NCBI RefSeq assembly: GCF_001898805.1
Contig: NZ_MKVJ01000018.1
Span: forward strand, 1-64,000
Length of the DNA stretch: 64,000 nucleotides
Origin: Leifsonia sp. 71-9
Lineage (GTDB): Bacteria > Actinomycetota > Actinomycetes > Actinomycetales > Microbacteriaceae
Direction: 5' to 3'
Numbering within the stretch: position 1 is the stretch's first letter; each line of letters begins with the position of its first letter. Shown here piece after piece: positions 19,109 through 26,646 of this stretch. A program made the position numbers and the translations under genes. A model generated the notes under the pieces. The model was not told where the DNA came from, searched no databases, and saw only the letters and a program-made list of their open reading frames with translations.

Positions 19109-20011
19109 ATGCCTCCCGAGACCCCTGCCGCCGACCGCCCGGACGCATCCGCGGCGCTCACCGTCCGCTCCCTGCTCGAACGCACCGCGACCGTGCTCGC
19201 GGCCGCGGGCGTGCCCGACCCGGAGGTGGACGCCGAACTGCTCGTCGGCCACGTGTTCGGAGTGAGCCGGGGACGCGTGCAGGCCCTCACCGTGATGGGC
19301 TCGTCCGTCGAGGCGCAGGACGCCGAGCGCGTCCGCGAGCTGACCGAGCGCCGCGCCGCCCGCGAGCCGCTGCAGCACATCACCGGACGCGCCGCCTTCC
19401 GCTCCCTGGAGCTCGCCGTCGGCCCCGGCGTGTTCGTCCCGCGTCCCGAGACGGAGCAGGTGGCGCAGTTCGCGATCGACGCGCTCCGGTCGGTGCCGAC
19501 GGCCGAACCGGTCGCTGTGGATCTCGGCACGGGGAGCGGCGCGATCGCGCTCGCCCTGGCCACGGAGGTCCCGCACGCGCGGGTCTTCGCGGTCGAGAAC
19601 TCGCCGGAGGCGTTCGTGTGGACGCGGCGCAACGTCGACGAGGTCGGCGCCACCAACCTGCGGCCGGTGTTCATCGACCTGGCCGACGCCCTGCCCGAGC
19701 TCGACGGCACGGTGGACGTCGTCATCTCCAACCCGCCCTACGTGCCGGACGCGGCCATCCCGCGCGACCCGGAGGTGCGGCTGTTCGATCCGGCCGCCGC
19801 CCTCTACGGCGGGGAGGACGGCCTGGATGTGGTGCGCGTGATCTCCCGCGTGGCCCAGCGGCTGCTCCACCCCGGGGGCACCCTCGTGCTCGAGCACGGC
19901 GAGCTGCAGGGCGCCGCCATCCGGGCGCTGCTCACGGCCGACGGCTGGCGCGCGGCGGCGACGCACCGCGACCTCACCACGCGCGACCGGGCGACGACCG
20001 CACTGCGCTGA
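19109..20011 (+). CDS. prmC: release factor glutamine methyltransferase PrmC
   Basis: N5-methylates the GGQ glutamine of release factors RF1 and RF2 using S-adenosylmethionine. The 300-aa protein has an N-terminal helical domain, [20 protein letters not shown] and FVPRPETE before the SAM motif [10 protein letters not shown] (residues 138-147). The catalytic tetrad NPPY is at 208-211. It is separated from its target gene prfA by the minus-strand cysK-cysE pair, although prfA-prmC adjacency is common in bacteria. Confidence 0.95.
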   Translation: MPPETPAADRPDASAALTVRSLLERTATVLAAAGVPDPEVDAELLVGHVFGVSRGRVQALTVMGSSVEAQDAERVRELTERRAAREPLQHITGRAAFRSLELAVGPGVFVPRPETEQVAQFAIDALRSVPTAEPVAVDLGTGSGAIALALATEVPHARVFAVENSPEAFVWTRRNVDEVGATNLRPVFIDLADALPELDGTVDVVISNPPYVPDAAIPRDPEVRLFDPAAALYGGEDGLDVVRVISRVAQRLLHPGGTLVLEHGELQGAAIRALLTADGWRAAATHRDLTTRDRATTALR

Positions 20012-20038
20012 CGCCGCGGCCCGGTGGGGCACAGCGTC

Positions 20039-20100
20039 GGCTCAGCGGAGCGCGGTCTCGGCAGAGCACCCTCTCAGCGGGCGCCGTCTCAGCGGGCGCG
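20039..20100. repeat. degenerate tandem repeat of about 15 bp
   Basis: About four degenerate copies of a CTCAGCGG-GCGC unit. The last two are identical over 13 bp (TCTCAGCGGGCGC at 20072-20084 and 20087-20099, period 15). The array sits between convergent prmC and the TetR gene and overlaps the last codons of the latter. Confidence 0.5.
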
Positions 20101-21051
20101 CCGCTCGGCCTCCCTGGCCGCCTTCTCGGCCTCGCGCTGCAGACGCTCGCGAGCCCGCTCGATGGCCTCCCGCTCCCGTTTGCGCGCCTCCCGCAGCGCC
20201 TTCTCCGCCTCGCGGCGCTGTTTGGCCGCCTCGCGAACCGCTTTGTCGTTCGGGACGGCCTCGGGCCGCGGCTCGGCGGCGGTGACCGGTTCGCCGGCCG
20301 CGCGTGCGGCGACATAGCGCTCGATCCCGTCGAGGATGCGCTCGAGGCCGAACGCGAAGTCGTCCTGGCCGTCGTCCCCGTCGTCCGAGTAGGCGCCGGA
20401 GCGGATGAGCGGTGCGAGATCGGGGAACCGCTCCGGCGTCACCAGCTCGCCGAGCGCGGCGGCGAACGCCTCGCCGCTCTGTGGGGGAGCGTCGTCGCGG
20501 CGGGACAGGCGCAGGTCGCGTTCCACGATGCCGACGGCGCGGGCGTAGGACGACAGCAGGAGGGCGACGGACATCTTCTCGGCGTCCGCGAGCGGCAGCC
20601 CGCGCATCTCGCGCAGACCCCAGTCGAGCACGGCGAGGTTGTTGGGCATCATCGGTGCGCCCGTGATCGGGATGTCCGGGAACCACGGGTGCGCCTCGAT
20701 GATGCGGATGCTCGCCATCGCCCACCCCCGGAGCCCCTGGCGCCAATCCGTGGAGCCATCGCCCTCGTCGTCCGGCGGGATGGGGACGTCGCAGACCGTG
20801 TCCTGCATCAGGGCGAGCACGTCGTCCTTGCTGGTGACATAGCGGTAGAGCGACATCGTGGTGAAGCCGAGGTCGCCGGCGATGCGGCTCATCGACACCG
20901 CGGCCAGGCCGTCGGCGTCGGCGATCGCGATCGCGGTCTCGACGATGCGCTCGATGCTGAGCTCGCGCTTGGGGCCGCGCTGGGGGCGTTCGGCGACGCC
21001 CCAGCTCAGCGCGACGGCGCGGGGGAGCGCGTCCTCGACGGCATCGGGCAT
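20089..21051 (-). CDS. TetR-family regulator with charged helical tail
   Basis: TetR/AcrR repressor, 320 aa from the chosen ATG at 21051, which has AGGAAGG 9 nt upstream; an ATG at 21111 is possible but lacks a ribosome site. The DNA-binding part contains SIERIVETAIAIADADGLAA and the recognition region MSRIAGDLGFTTMSLYRYVT. The ligand-binding C-terminal domain is of the kind found beside drug ABC exporters. The last 54 residues are almost purely Lys/Arg/Glu/Ala and should form one long charged helix, unusual for the family. The gene is divergent from the ABC exporter genes, which it presumably represses. Confidence 0.85.
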   Translation of the reverse strand: MPDAVEDALPRAVALSWGVAERPQRGPKRELSIERIVETAIAIADADGLAAVSMSRIAGDLGFTTMSLYRYVTSKDDVLALMQDTVCDVPIPPDDEGDGSTDWRQGLRGWAMASIRIIEAHPWFPDIPITGAPMMPNNLAVLDWGLREMRGLPLADAEKMSVALLLSSYARAVGIVERDLRLSRRDDAPPQSGEAFAAALGELVTPERFPDLAPLIRSGAYSDDGDDGQDDFAFGLERILDGIERYVAARAAGEPVTAAEPRPEAVPNDKAVREAAKQRREAEKALREARKREREAIERARERLQREAEKAAREAERRAR

Positions 21052-21118
21052 CTGCTCCGCCTTCCTCGCTGCCGGTCCGGGACGGATCCGGGACCGGTCG
21101 TTGACATCCATCCTAGAA

Positions 21119-21174
21119 CTGTGTATCACTTAAACGAAATCGTATGCACCATAAACAGTTTGGTTGATACACAG
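21119..21174. promoter_or_regulatory. candidate TetR operator region
   Basis: In the divergent spacer, CTGTGTATCA (21119-21128) is matched by TGATACACAG (21165-21174) as a perfect 10-bp inverted repeat. Four further paired bases lie inside, AAAC at 21132-21135 and GTTT at 21158-21161. The dyad centre falls on a TGCA at 21145-21148. A second short palindrome, AAACAGTTT, lies at 21153-21161. The stretch is much more AT-rich than its surroundings and must contain both divergent promoters. Confidence 0.6.
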
Positions 21175-21186
21175 AAAGGGAACGCC

Positions 21187-22068
21187 ATGACGACAGCGGC
21201 GATCGAGATCAGGGGACTGCGCAAGGCCTTCGGCGCGCAGACCGTCCTCGACGGCATCGACCTGCGGGTGGAGGCGGGCAGCGTCTTCGCCCTGCTCGGC
21301 CCGAACGGAGCGGGCAAGACGACGCTCATCTCCATCCTCTCCACCCTCGTCGACCCCGACAGCGGCACGGCGACCGTCTGCGGCCACGACGTGGTCGCCG
21401 ACCGCGAGGGCGTGAAGGAGTCGATCAGCCTGACCGGCCAGTCCGCCGCCGTCGACGGCGTCTTGACGGGGGAGGAGAACCTGCGCATGATGGCGCGGCT
21501 CTCGGGCTACACCGCCGCGGGGGCGCGCCGACGCGCGAGCGAACTGCTGGAGAGCTTCGACCTGGCCGGCTCGGCGCGCAAGCGCGTCGCCACCTACTCC
21601 GGTGGGATGCGCCGCCGGCTCGACCTGGCGCTGAGCCTGGTCGCCACACCGCCGGTGATCTTCCTCGACGAACCGACCACCGGCCTCGACACCCGCAGCA
21701 GGCAGGCGCTGTGGGACATCATCGACGGCCTCGCGCGCGCAGGGACGACCATCCTCCTCACCACCCAGTACCTGGAGGAGGCCGACCATCTGGCCGACCG
21801 GATCGCCGTGCTCGATCATGGCGTCATCGTCGCCGAAGGGACCGCGGCCGAGCTCAAGGCCCTGGTCGGCGGCGAGGTCGTCGAGCTGCGGGGCCGCAAC
21901 GACGAGGTGCTCCGCGAGCTCCCCACCGACGGCACCGTCGACGGGCTGCGTGCCGCCATCGACGAGCTCGACGACCTCGCCCTCCCCGGCGCGTCCATCG
22001 GCATCCGCAAGCCGAGCCTCGACGACGCCTTCCTCGCCCTCACCACCCAGAAGGAGGCTGTGCGATGA
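21187..22068 (+). CDS. ABC transporter ATP-binding protein, DrrA type
   Basis: ATPase subunit (293 aa) of a drug or lipid exporter of the daunorubicin-resistance (DrrA) group. It has Walker A GPNGAGKTT at residues 38-46, a Q-loop in SLTGQSAAVDG, the signature YSGGMRRRL, Walker B VIFLDEPTTGLD and the H-loop-side LLTTQYLEEADHLADR. The C-terminal extension after about residue 220 is typical of DrrA proteins. The ATG at 21187 has AAAGGG 6 nt upstream. Its stop overlaps the permease start (ATGA). Confidence 0.9.
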   Translation: MTTAAIEIRGLRKAFGAQTVLDGIDLRVEAGSVFALLGPNGAGKTTLISILSTLVDPDSGTATVCGHDVVADREGVKESISLTGQSAAVDGVLTGEENLRMMARLSGYTAAGARRRASELLESFDLAGSARKRVATYSGGMRRRLDLALSLVATPPVIFLDEPTTGLDTRSRQALWDIIDGLARAGTTILLTTQYLEEADHLADRIAVLDHGVIVAEGTAAELKALVGGEVVELRGRNDEVLRELPTDGTVDGLRAAIDELDDLALPGASIGIRKPSLDDAFLALTTQKEAVR

Positions 22069-22853
22069 CCGCCCTCGCACCCACCCGCACCACCGTCTCG
22101 CCGCTCACCAGCACCGCCGTCTTCATCGGCCGCAGCGTCCGCCACTCGCTGCGCAACGTGGAGGCGCTCACCATGGCGATCGTCCTGCCGGTGATGCTCA
22201 TGCTGCTCTTCACCTTCGTCTTCGGCGGAGCGCTCGACACCGGCGGGGGATATGTCGACTACGTCGTGCCCGGCATCGTCCTGCTCTGCGCCGGGTTCGG
22301 CGCGTCGAGCACCGCCGTCGACATCGCCCAGGACATGAGCGACGGCATCGTCGACCGCTTCCGCACCATGCCGCTGCGCTCGCGCGGCGTCGTCACCGGG
22401 CACGTCGTGGCGAGCCTCGCGCGCAACCTCGTCGCGACGGGTGTCGTGATCGCGGTGGCGCTCCTGGTCGGGTTCCGGCCCACCGCGAACGCGCTCGAGT
22501 GGGTGGCGGCGCTCGCGATCGTCGCCCTCTTCATCCTCGCGATCACGTGGCTCTACGCCGGGATCGGCATCGCCGCGAAGAACCCGACCGCCGCTTCCGG
22601 CTACGGGTTCGCGCTGCTCTTCCTGCCCTACCTGTCGAGCGCGTTCGTCCCGACCGACACGATGCCCCAGTGGCTGCAGTGGATCGCCCAGAACCAGCCG
22701 ATCACGCCCATCATCGAGACGATCCGGGCGTTCCTGTTCGGTGACGACCCGGGGTCGGAGCTGTGGTGGGCGCTGGGCTGGTGCGCGCTGATCATCGCGG
22801 GCGCCTACGTGTGGGCGGCGTGGCTGTTCCGGCGCAAGGCGGGGAGGCGCTGA
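22065..22853 (+). CDS. ABC-2 type permease, DrrB type
   Basis: Membrane subunit (262 aa) of the exporter encoded with the preceding ATPase. It has six predicted transmembrane segments, including AIVLPVMLMLLFTFVFGGAL, VVPGIVLLCAGFG and LEWVAALAIVALFILAITWL. The ABC-2 signature region FLPYLSSAFVPTDTMPQWLQ is followed by NQPITPIIETIRAFLFG. Start and upstream stop overlap by 4 nt, so the two subunits are translationally coupled. Substrate is unknown; expression is presumably controlled by the divergent TetR regulator. Confidence 0.9.
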   Translation: MTALAPTRTTVSPLTSTAVFIGRSVRHSLRNVEALTMAIVLPVMLMLLFTFVFGGALDTGGGYVDYVVPGIVLLCAGFGASSTAVDIAQDMSDGIVDRFRTMPLRSRGVVTGHVVASLARNLVATGVVIAVALLVGFRPTANALEWVAALAIVALFILAITWLYAGIGIAAKNPTAASGYGFALLFLPYLSSAFVPTDTMPQWLQWIAQNQPITPIIETIRAFLFGDDPGSELWWALGWCALIIAGAYVWAAWLFRRKAGRR

Positions 22854-22863
22854 GCGCGCCCGA

Positions 22864-23199
22864 TCACTGCTGACGCAGCACGACGAGGAAACGTTCCCGT
22901 TCCTCGTCGTGTTGCGTCGTCAGCGACCGGAACTCCTCCTCGAACTCCCTGATCACGCGTGTCGCAGAGCGGATGTTCTCCTCTGCGAACTCGGATACGC
23001 GCTGGAAGCCGCTGCGGAATCCAGGGTCCTCGCTGACTCCCTGCCGTGCGGCGTGCTGGTGGAAGTCGTCCCGAATGCGGTCGATCTGAGATCGGTACTG
23101 CGCCAGCAGCTCTTCCGCCGCCTCGAGGCGGCGCCGCGCGTCCGCGCGTTCCGTGTCCTGCCGGGCCTCCAGGTGGGCGAGCGATGCGTCATCCGTCAT
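22864..23199 (-). CDS. small helical protein, candidate TlaB/TlaA-like partner
   Basis: A 111-aa acidic protein with no signal peptide, no membrane segment and no cysteine. It is predicted almost entirely helical (ARRRLEAAEELLAQYRSQID, FAEENIRSATRVIREFEEEF), long enough for a helical hairpin. No WxG motif is present. The ATG at 23199 overlaps the stop of the preceding 113-aa gene (ATGA). I do not recognise it by sequence. Its size, helical nature and position next to the lipase fit a small partner protein of a type VII-secreted substrate; this is inference. The gene ends 10 nt from the convergent permease stop. Confidence 0.65.
   Translation of the reverse strand: MTDDASLAHLEARQDTERADARRRLEAAEELLAQYRSQIDRIRDDFHQHAARQGVSEDPGFRSGFQRVSEFAEENIRSATRVIREFEEEFRSLTTQHDEERERFLVVLRQQ
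22879..22911. terminator. hairpin between convergent genes
   Basis: A perfect 12-bp stem (CACGACGAGGAA at 22879-22890, TTCCTCGTCGTG at 22900-22911, 9-nt loop). It starts 25 nt past the ABC permease stop. It lies inside the 3' end of the convergent small gene, so it could end the efflux transcript at the cost of being coding on the other strand. Confidence 0.5.
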
Positions 23200-23537
23200 G
23201 CGATGCTGTCCACCCCTGCGGTGTAGTCGGTGTGCGCGGTGAGGTCGGCGATGCCCGTGGTGACTTTGTCGGCGACTTTGCCCGACAGGACGTGCTTGCC
23301 CGCATCGGCGGTGGTCAGCACGCGATGGATCTCCGTGCCGAGCCGTTCGATCGCGGCCGACTGGTTCTCCCGGATCGCCGCGTATCGGCGACGGATGTCC
23401 GGCGGCAGGGTGGCGTGCAGCAGTGCGTTCACCGAGGGGAGAAGGAGGCCGTCGATCGACCGTCCGTCAGCGGCGCCTCCGGCGTCGCGCATGATGCCGT
23501 CCAGCGTTCCGTACTCGTCGAGGGAGTTGTAGGTCAC
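23196..23537 (-). CDS. small helical protein, candidate TlaA/TlaB-like partner
   Basis: A 113-aa protein without signal peptide or membrane segment, mostly helical by composition (PPDIRRRYAAIRENQSAAIE, IHRVLTTADAGKHVLSGKVA). Near the N-terminus it has two YxxxD patterns (YNSLD at residues 3-7, YGTLD at 9-13), the tyrosine/acid spacing known from type VII export signals, although there it usually lies after a helical hairpin. It starts 17 nt after the lipase stop and overlaps the 111-aa gene by 4 nt. I do not recognise the family; the partner-protein role is inferred from context. Confidence 0.65.
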   Translation of the reverse strand: MTYNSLDEYGTLDGIMRDAGGAADGRSIDGLLLPSVNALLHATLPPDIRRRYAAIRENQSAAIERLGTEIHRVLTTADAGKHVLSGKVADKVTTGIADLTAHTDYTAGVDSIA

Positions 23538-23554
23538 GTTCTTTCCTCGTCTGT

Positions 23555-24730
23555 CTAGTGCCCGGCGAAGGCCGCAGCCGATCGGGCGTCCTGCGTCATC
23601 GCGTTCACCACGGTGGCGCGGATGCCGGTGTGGAGCGCCTCGACCGTCGCCAGCTGGCGGGCGATGAGCCTGTTCACCGATTCGACCGCCTCGTGATCGA
23701 GGTTCTGGTGCACCCCGAGCGCGTGCGCCGCGACGCAGTTCTCGACGTCGGCGGCCGAGACCTGCGGATGGAACAGGGTGTATTCGCGCATCGCATCGTT
23801 CAGCTCGGACTGCATCCGCGACTCGAGCTTCTTATTGGCGGTTCTGATCGCCTTCAGCTGCTCGCTGATGCCTTCGATGTCGTCGGCCAGCGCGAGCGCC
23901 GGTTTCATCGCGACGAGCACCTTCGGATACGGGGAGGACGTGTCCAGGGCCCAGATGGTTCGCGCCGCGCTCGTCTGCCCGGCGTTGTAGAGGATGACAC
24001 CGAAGTCGACCTCCGCGGCACCGGTGCCCGCGATGTTGCCCGCGGAGTCGAACGTGTAGCCGCTGTGAATGCCGGTCCCGTCGAACAGGTTGTGATAGTC
24101 GGCCAGGGGCCTGTGGGGAACGTCCTCGACGAAGACGGCGGCGCCGGACTGGTTGCCTTTGGCGTTGCCGACGACGTCGAACATGTTGACGTAGTTCGTC
24201 AGTGGGTTGAGGCCGGCGGCGTTCTGCTCCGTCAGCCAGGCCTGCGTCGCGGGGGACATGATGCGCCACGGGTCCGGGGCATTGAACGTCGTGCTCGGCC
24301 AGCGCTTCTCGGCCGCGACATACAGTGCCTGATATCCGCCCAACGAGTGGCCGACGGTAGTGAACGCGGCACCGGGGTGGAGCGCCTCGACCCGCTCGGC
24401 GAAGTCCAACGCCTCCTCGGCCTGGGCGGAGTGTGTGGCGAGCACCACCCCGACGTCGGCGGCAACATCGTGCAGGTCGCCGAAGTTCGTGCCGGCGTAG
24501 GCGATGTAGATCTGTGACTCGTCGACAACGCCGTTGATGATCGGTGCCACGGCCATCCCCTGGAAGCCGGTGGTCACGTTGGCCGAGACCTCGGTGATGT
24601 GCCATTGCTGCTTTGTCGGGTCGTGGGAGGTGAAGAACGCGCTTCCCGCGTGGTATCGAGGGTTCGGATTGAGAGGATCTACCCGGTAGGCCGCTCTCGA
24701 GATCGAGCTGAAACTTTCGTCAGTGATCAC
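23555..24730 (-). CDS. class 3 lipase-like protein with C-terminal helical domain (TslA-like candidate)
   Basis: A 391-aa protein with no signal peptide. The N-terminal 270 residues form a lipase-like alpha/beta hydrolase: an oxyanion segment IYIAYAGTNFGDL near 74-86, the nucleophile elbow TTVGHSLGGYQAL with Ser129, a probable acid at D185 (VNMFDVVGN) and a candidate His at 213 or 222. From about residue 275 the character changes to long helices (IEGISEQLKAIRTANKKLES, HEAVESVNRLIARQLATVEA). Toxin first and helices last is the reverse of normal LXG substrates, and matches TslA of Staphylococcus aureus as I recall it. The ATG overlaps the upstream lipoprotein stop (ATGA). It could instead be an ordinary cytosolic lipase with a helical extension. 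Confidence 0.8.
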   Translation of the reverse strand: MITDESFSSISRAAYRVDPLNPNPRYHAGSAFFTSHDPTKQQWHITEVSANVTTGFQGMAVAPIINGVVDESQIYIAYAGTNFGDLHDVAADVGVVLATHSAQAEEALDFAERVEALHPGAAFTTVGHSLGGYQALYVAAEKRWPSTTFNAPDPWRIMSPATQAWLTEQNAAGLNPLTNYVNMFDVVGNAKGNQSGAAVFVEDVPHRPLADYHNLFDGTGIHSGYTFDSAGNIAGTGAAEVDFGVILYNAGQTSAARTIWALDTSSPYPKVLVAMKPALALADDIEGISEQLKAIRTANKKLESRMQSELNDAMREYTLFHPQVSAADVENCVAAHALGVHQNLDHEAVESVNRLIARQLATVEALHTGIRATVVNAMTQDARSAAAFAGH

Positions 24731-25161
24731 GGCAGCACCTCGGAGGATCCGTCGCTGTAGTGCACGTTCGTGGATCTAGTAGGGGGGAGGCTGTCCGGGG
24801 CGGGTAGCGGATCGCCGCCTAGCTCCGATGGTCCCATGATCATTCGATAGTCCTCGCCGGCGATGGTCACGACTCCGTTCGCAGCCCAACTCCCTGCGCC
24901 CGAGATGGTTCCCTCGCTGGTGTATCTGATCGCCTCCGTGGCTGGAAATCTCTCTCTGAACGTTATGGCTGTCGACCTCTGCAGTTCGTGGTTCTCTTCC
25001 GGCGTGGTGGTCATTTGCCGCCTCGCCTCTGCTATAGCGCCCGCCACCTCTCCCACCGTGCCCACTGCGTCTCCGATCACATTCGCCACTATTCCGAACG
25101 CGATGCACCCGGCAGTCCCGAGGGCGACAGCGGCGGCGATTGCGAGAACACGCCTGCGCAT
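24727..25161 (-). CDS. small lipoprotein, candidate immunity protein
   Basis: A 144-aa protein with signal peptide and lipobox: MRRRVLAIAAAVALGTAGC, lipidated Cys at 19. The mature part begins with a helical stretch (VGEVAGAIAEARRQMT), then a beta-rich domain (AIRYTSEGTISGAGSWAANG, VTIAGEDYRMIMG) and a Pro-rich tail. The gene overlaps the lipase gene by 4 nt. A surface lipoprotein translationally coupled to a lipase is what an immunity protein for a secreted lipase toxin (TilA-like) would look like. The ATG at 25161 has GGGGGCG 9 nt upstream. Base composition here is visibly less GC-rich than in the flanking housekeeping genes. Confidence 0.7.
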   Translation of the reverse strand: MRRRVLAIAAAVALGTAGCIAFGIVANVIGDAVGTVGEVAGAIAEARRQMTTTPEENHELQRSTAITFRERFPATEAIRYTSEGTISGAGSWAANGVVTIAGEDYRMIMGPSELGGDPLPAPDSLPPTRSTNVHYSDGSSEVLP

Positions 25162-25163
25162 CG

Positions 25164-25283
25164 CTACAGCGCCCCCGAGCTCACGCGCGTTTCGGTGGCG
25201 CTCGTCGTGGCCACGTCGACGACCGTGCGGACAGCGTCGAAGGCGTTTGCCGACACCGTTCCTGCTGCTGCGCCCTGTTCCAT
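25164..25283 (-). CDS. 39-aa small protein at the head of the lipase operon
   Basis: An open frame of 39 codons plus stop that begins MEQGAAAGTVSANAFDAVRT and ends ETRVSSGAL. It stops 2 nt before the lipoprotein ATG, which suggests translational coupling. A GGGCGG lies just before the ATG but very close to it. The peptide is soluble, Ala/Thr/Val-rich and could form one amphipathic helix. Function unknown; it could also be a non-translated leader. Confidence 0.4.
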   Translation of the reverse strand: MEQGAAAGTVSANAFDAVRTVVDVATTSATETRVSSGAL

Positions 25284-25320
25284 CCGCCCAGAATGGCACA
25301 GAATCTGAGGTTTCAGTGGA

Positions 25321-25350
25321 TGTATATCAGTATCTCTACCGATTGGTCAT
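25321..25350 (-). promoter_or_regulatory. candidate promoter of the lipase operon
   Basis: On the minus strand, ATGACC (25350-25345) and TATACA (25326-25321) are separated by 18 nt, a plausible -35/-10 pair in an AT-rich island. Transcription would start near 25314, about 30 nt before the small gene at 25283. Confidence 0.5.
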
Positions 25351-25397
25351 GCGCCCGATCCGGTCCAGACCCGTCCGCAGCGTCAAGAGGCTGACGA

Positions 25398-26009
25398 CTA
25401 CGCCGCGCGCTCGGCGACCCGCTCGACCGCGTCGAGCAGGCCGTCCGGCGTGCGGAAGAGGTGCGCGTGGATCCCCAGCGAGGCCGCGGACTCCACGTTC
25501 TCCACCATGTCGTCCGCGAAGAACGTCTCCTCCGGCTGCGCGCCGTAGCGCTCGAGCACGCGCTCGTACACCACCGGGTCGGGCTTGCGCGCGCCGTAGT
25601 CGGACGAGGCGCGCAGGTGTTCGACACCGAGGATGGGCACCAGCTCGGGGGCGAGCCGGGTCAGCCGGCGGGCGACGAGGGGGCCGTTGTTGGTGAGGAG
25701 GGTGGCCGTGCCGAGCTCCTGGGCGCGTTCGACGGCGCGCAGCGAGGTCGGCCAGGGCGTCATCGCGGCGCCGCGGATGCGGAGGAAGTCCTCTTCGCTC
25801 ACGGGGACGCGCAAGGCCGTCCGGAGCGCGTCCAGGTACTCCACCTCGTCGGCGAACGCGCCGGCCTCCGCCGCCCACTCGCCCTCGTGATGCCACCACC
25901 GTTCGCGCAGCTCGGCGAGGCTGAGGCCGGTGAGCTGCGACATCCCTGCCATCCGGCGCCGCCAGTCGTACTCGTAGAGCACGTTGTCCATGTCGAAGAC
26001 GAACAGCAC
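25398..26009 (-). CDS. HAD-superfamily hydrolase
   Basis: A 203-aa HAD phosphatase. Motif I is FVFDMDNVLY with the nucleophile Asp near residue 6, motif II the Thr in TLLTNN, motif III the Lys in GARKPDPVVY, and motif IV FFADDMVENV. The cap region between motifs I and II is helical, subclass IA. It is clearly paralogous to the adjacent upstream gene: both share a WW motif in the cap, AAMTP, GARKP and xxxDD at equivalent places. It starts 4 nt after the stop of that gene. Substrate unknown, probably a small phosphorylated metabolite. Confidence 0.85.
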   Translation of the reverse strand: MLFVFDMDNVLYEYDWRRRMAGMSQLTGLSLAELRERWWHHEGEWAAEAGAFADEVEYLDALRTALRVPVSEEDFLRIRGAAMTPWPTSLRAVERAQELGTATLLTNNGPLVARRLTRLAPELVPILGVEHLRASSDYGARKPDPVVYERVLERYGAQPEETFFADDMVENVESAASLGIHAHLFRTPDGLLDAVERVAERAA

Positions 26010-26013
26010 CGGT

Positions 26014-26646
26014 TCAGTGCTCCCGCTCGGCGAAGGCGTGGATGGCGTCGAGCAGTGCGTCCGTGTCGAACGAGCCGTCCTCCCGCTTGGTGAAGTGGTG
26101 GGCGTGCATCCCCGCCTCGCGGGCGCCCTCCACGTTCGGGAGGGAGTCGTCGAAGAGGATGGCGTTCTGCGGCTCGACGCCGAACCGGCCGAGGGCGCGG
26201 GTGTAGATGCGGCGTTCCGGCTTGCGGGCGCCGAGCACGGCGGAGACCAGGTCGTTGTTCTGCAGCACGTCCACGATCTCGGGCGTGAGCACCGGGAGCG
26301 AGTCCTTGAAGGGGATGGGGTTGTTCGACAGCAGCGACACCGTGCCGAGCGAGGCGGCCTCGTGCAGGGCCGCGATCGAGCCCGGGATGGGCGTCATCGC
26401 GGCCTTGCGGGCGTCCTGCCACTGCCCGAGGGTGAGGCGTGCGCCCGTGACATCGGCGAACGCCTCCAGGTACTCCTCGCTGGTCGAGTACTCGCCGATC
26501 TCGGCGGCGCGCTCGTGCCCTCCCGCCCACCAGGTGGAGGCCAATCGGTACTGACTCACGCCGCTCAGCTCGGCCAGCCGGGGGAGCCGCCGGTGGAAGT
26601 CGTAGTCGTAGAGCGTCTTGTCGCAGTCGAAGAAGTAGACGTCCAT
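26014..26646 (-). CDS. HAD-superfamily hydrolase
   Basis: A 210-aa HAD phosphatase with motif I YFFDCDKTLYDYD, motif II SLLSNN, motif III GARKPERRIY and motif IV LFDDSLPNVEGAREAG. It is paralogous to the next gene downstream, and the two form a tandem pair. The start is the ATG at 26646; the -10-like GATACT lies 7 nt before it and no ribosome site is evident, so the mRNA may be leaderless. It is divergent from sua5. Confidence 0.85.
   Translation of the reverse strand: MDVYFFDCDKTLYDYDFHRRLPRLAELSGVSQYRLASTWWAGGHERAAEIGEYSTSEEYLEAFADVTGARLTLGQWQDARKAAMTPIPGSIAALHEAASLGTVSLLSNNPIPFKDSLPVLTPEIVDVLQNNDLVSAVLGARKPERRIYTRALGRFGVEPQNAILFDDSLPNVEGAREAGMHAHHFTKREDGSFDTDALLDAIHAFAEREH

Noticed and set aside
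23555-24730. Lipase as an ordinary Sec-secreted triacylglycerol lipase
   Set aside because: No signal peptide is present, the N-terminus starts directly with the fold, and the helical C-terminus plus co-encoded helical proteins do not fit that class.
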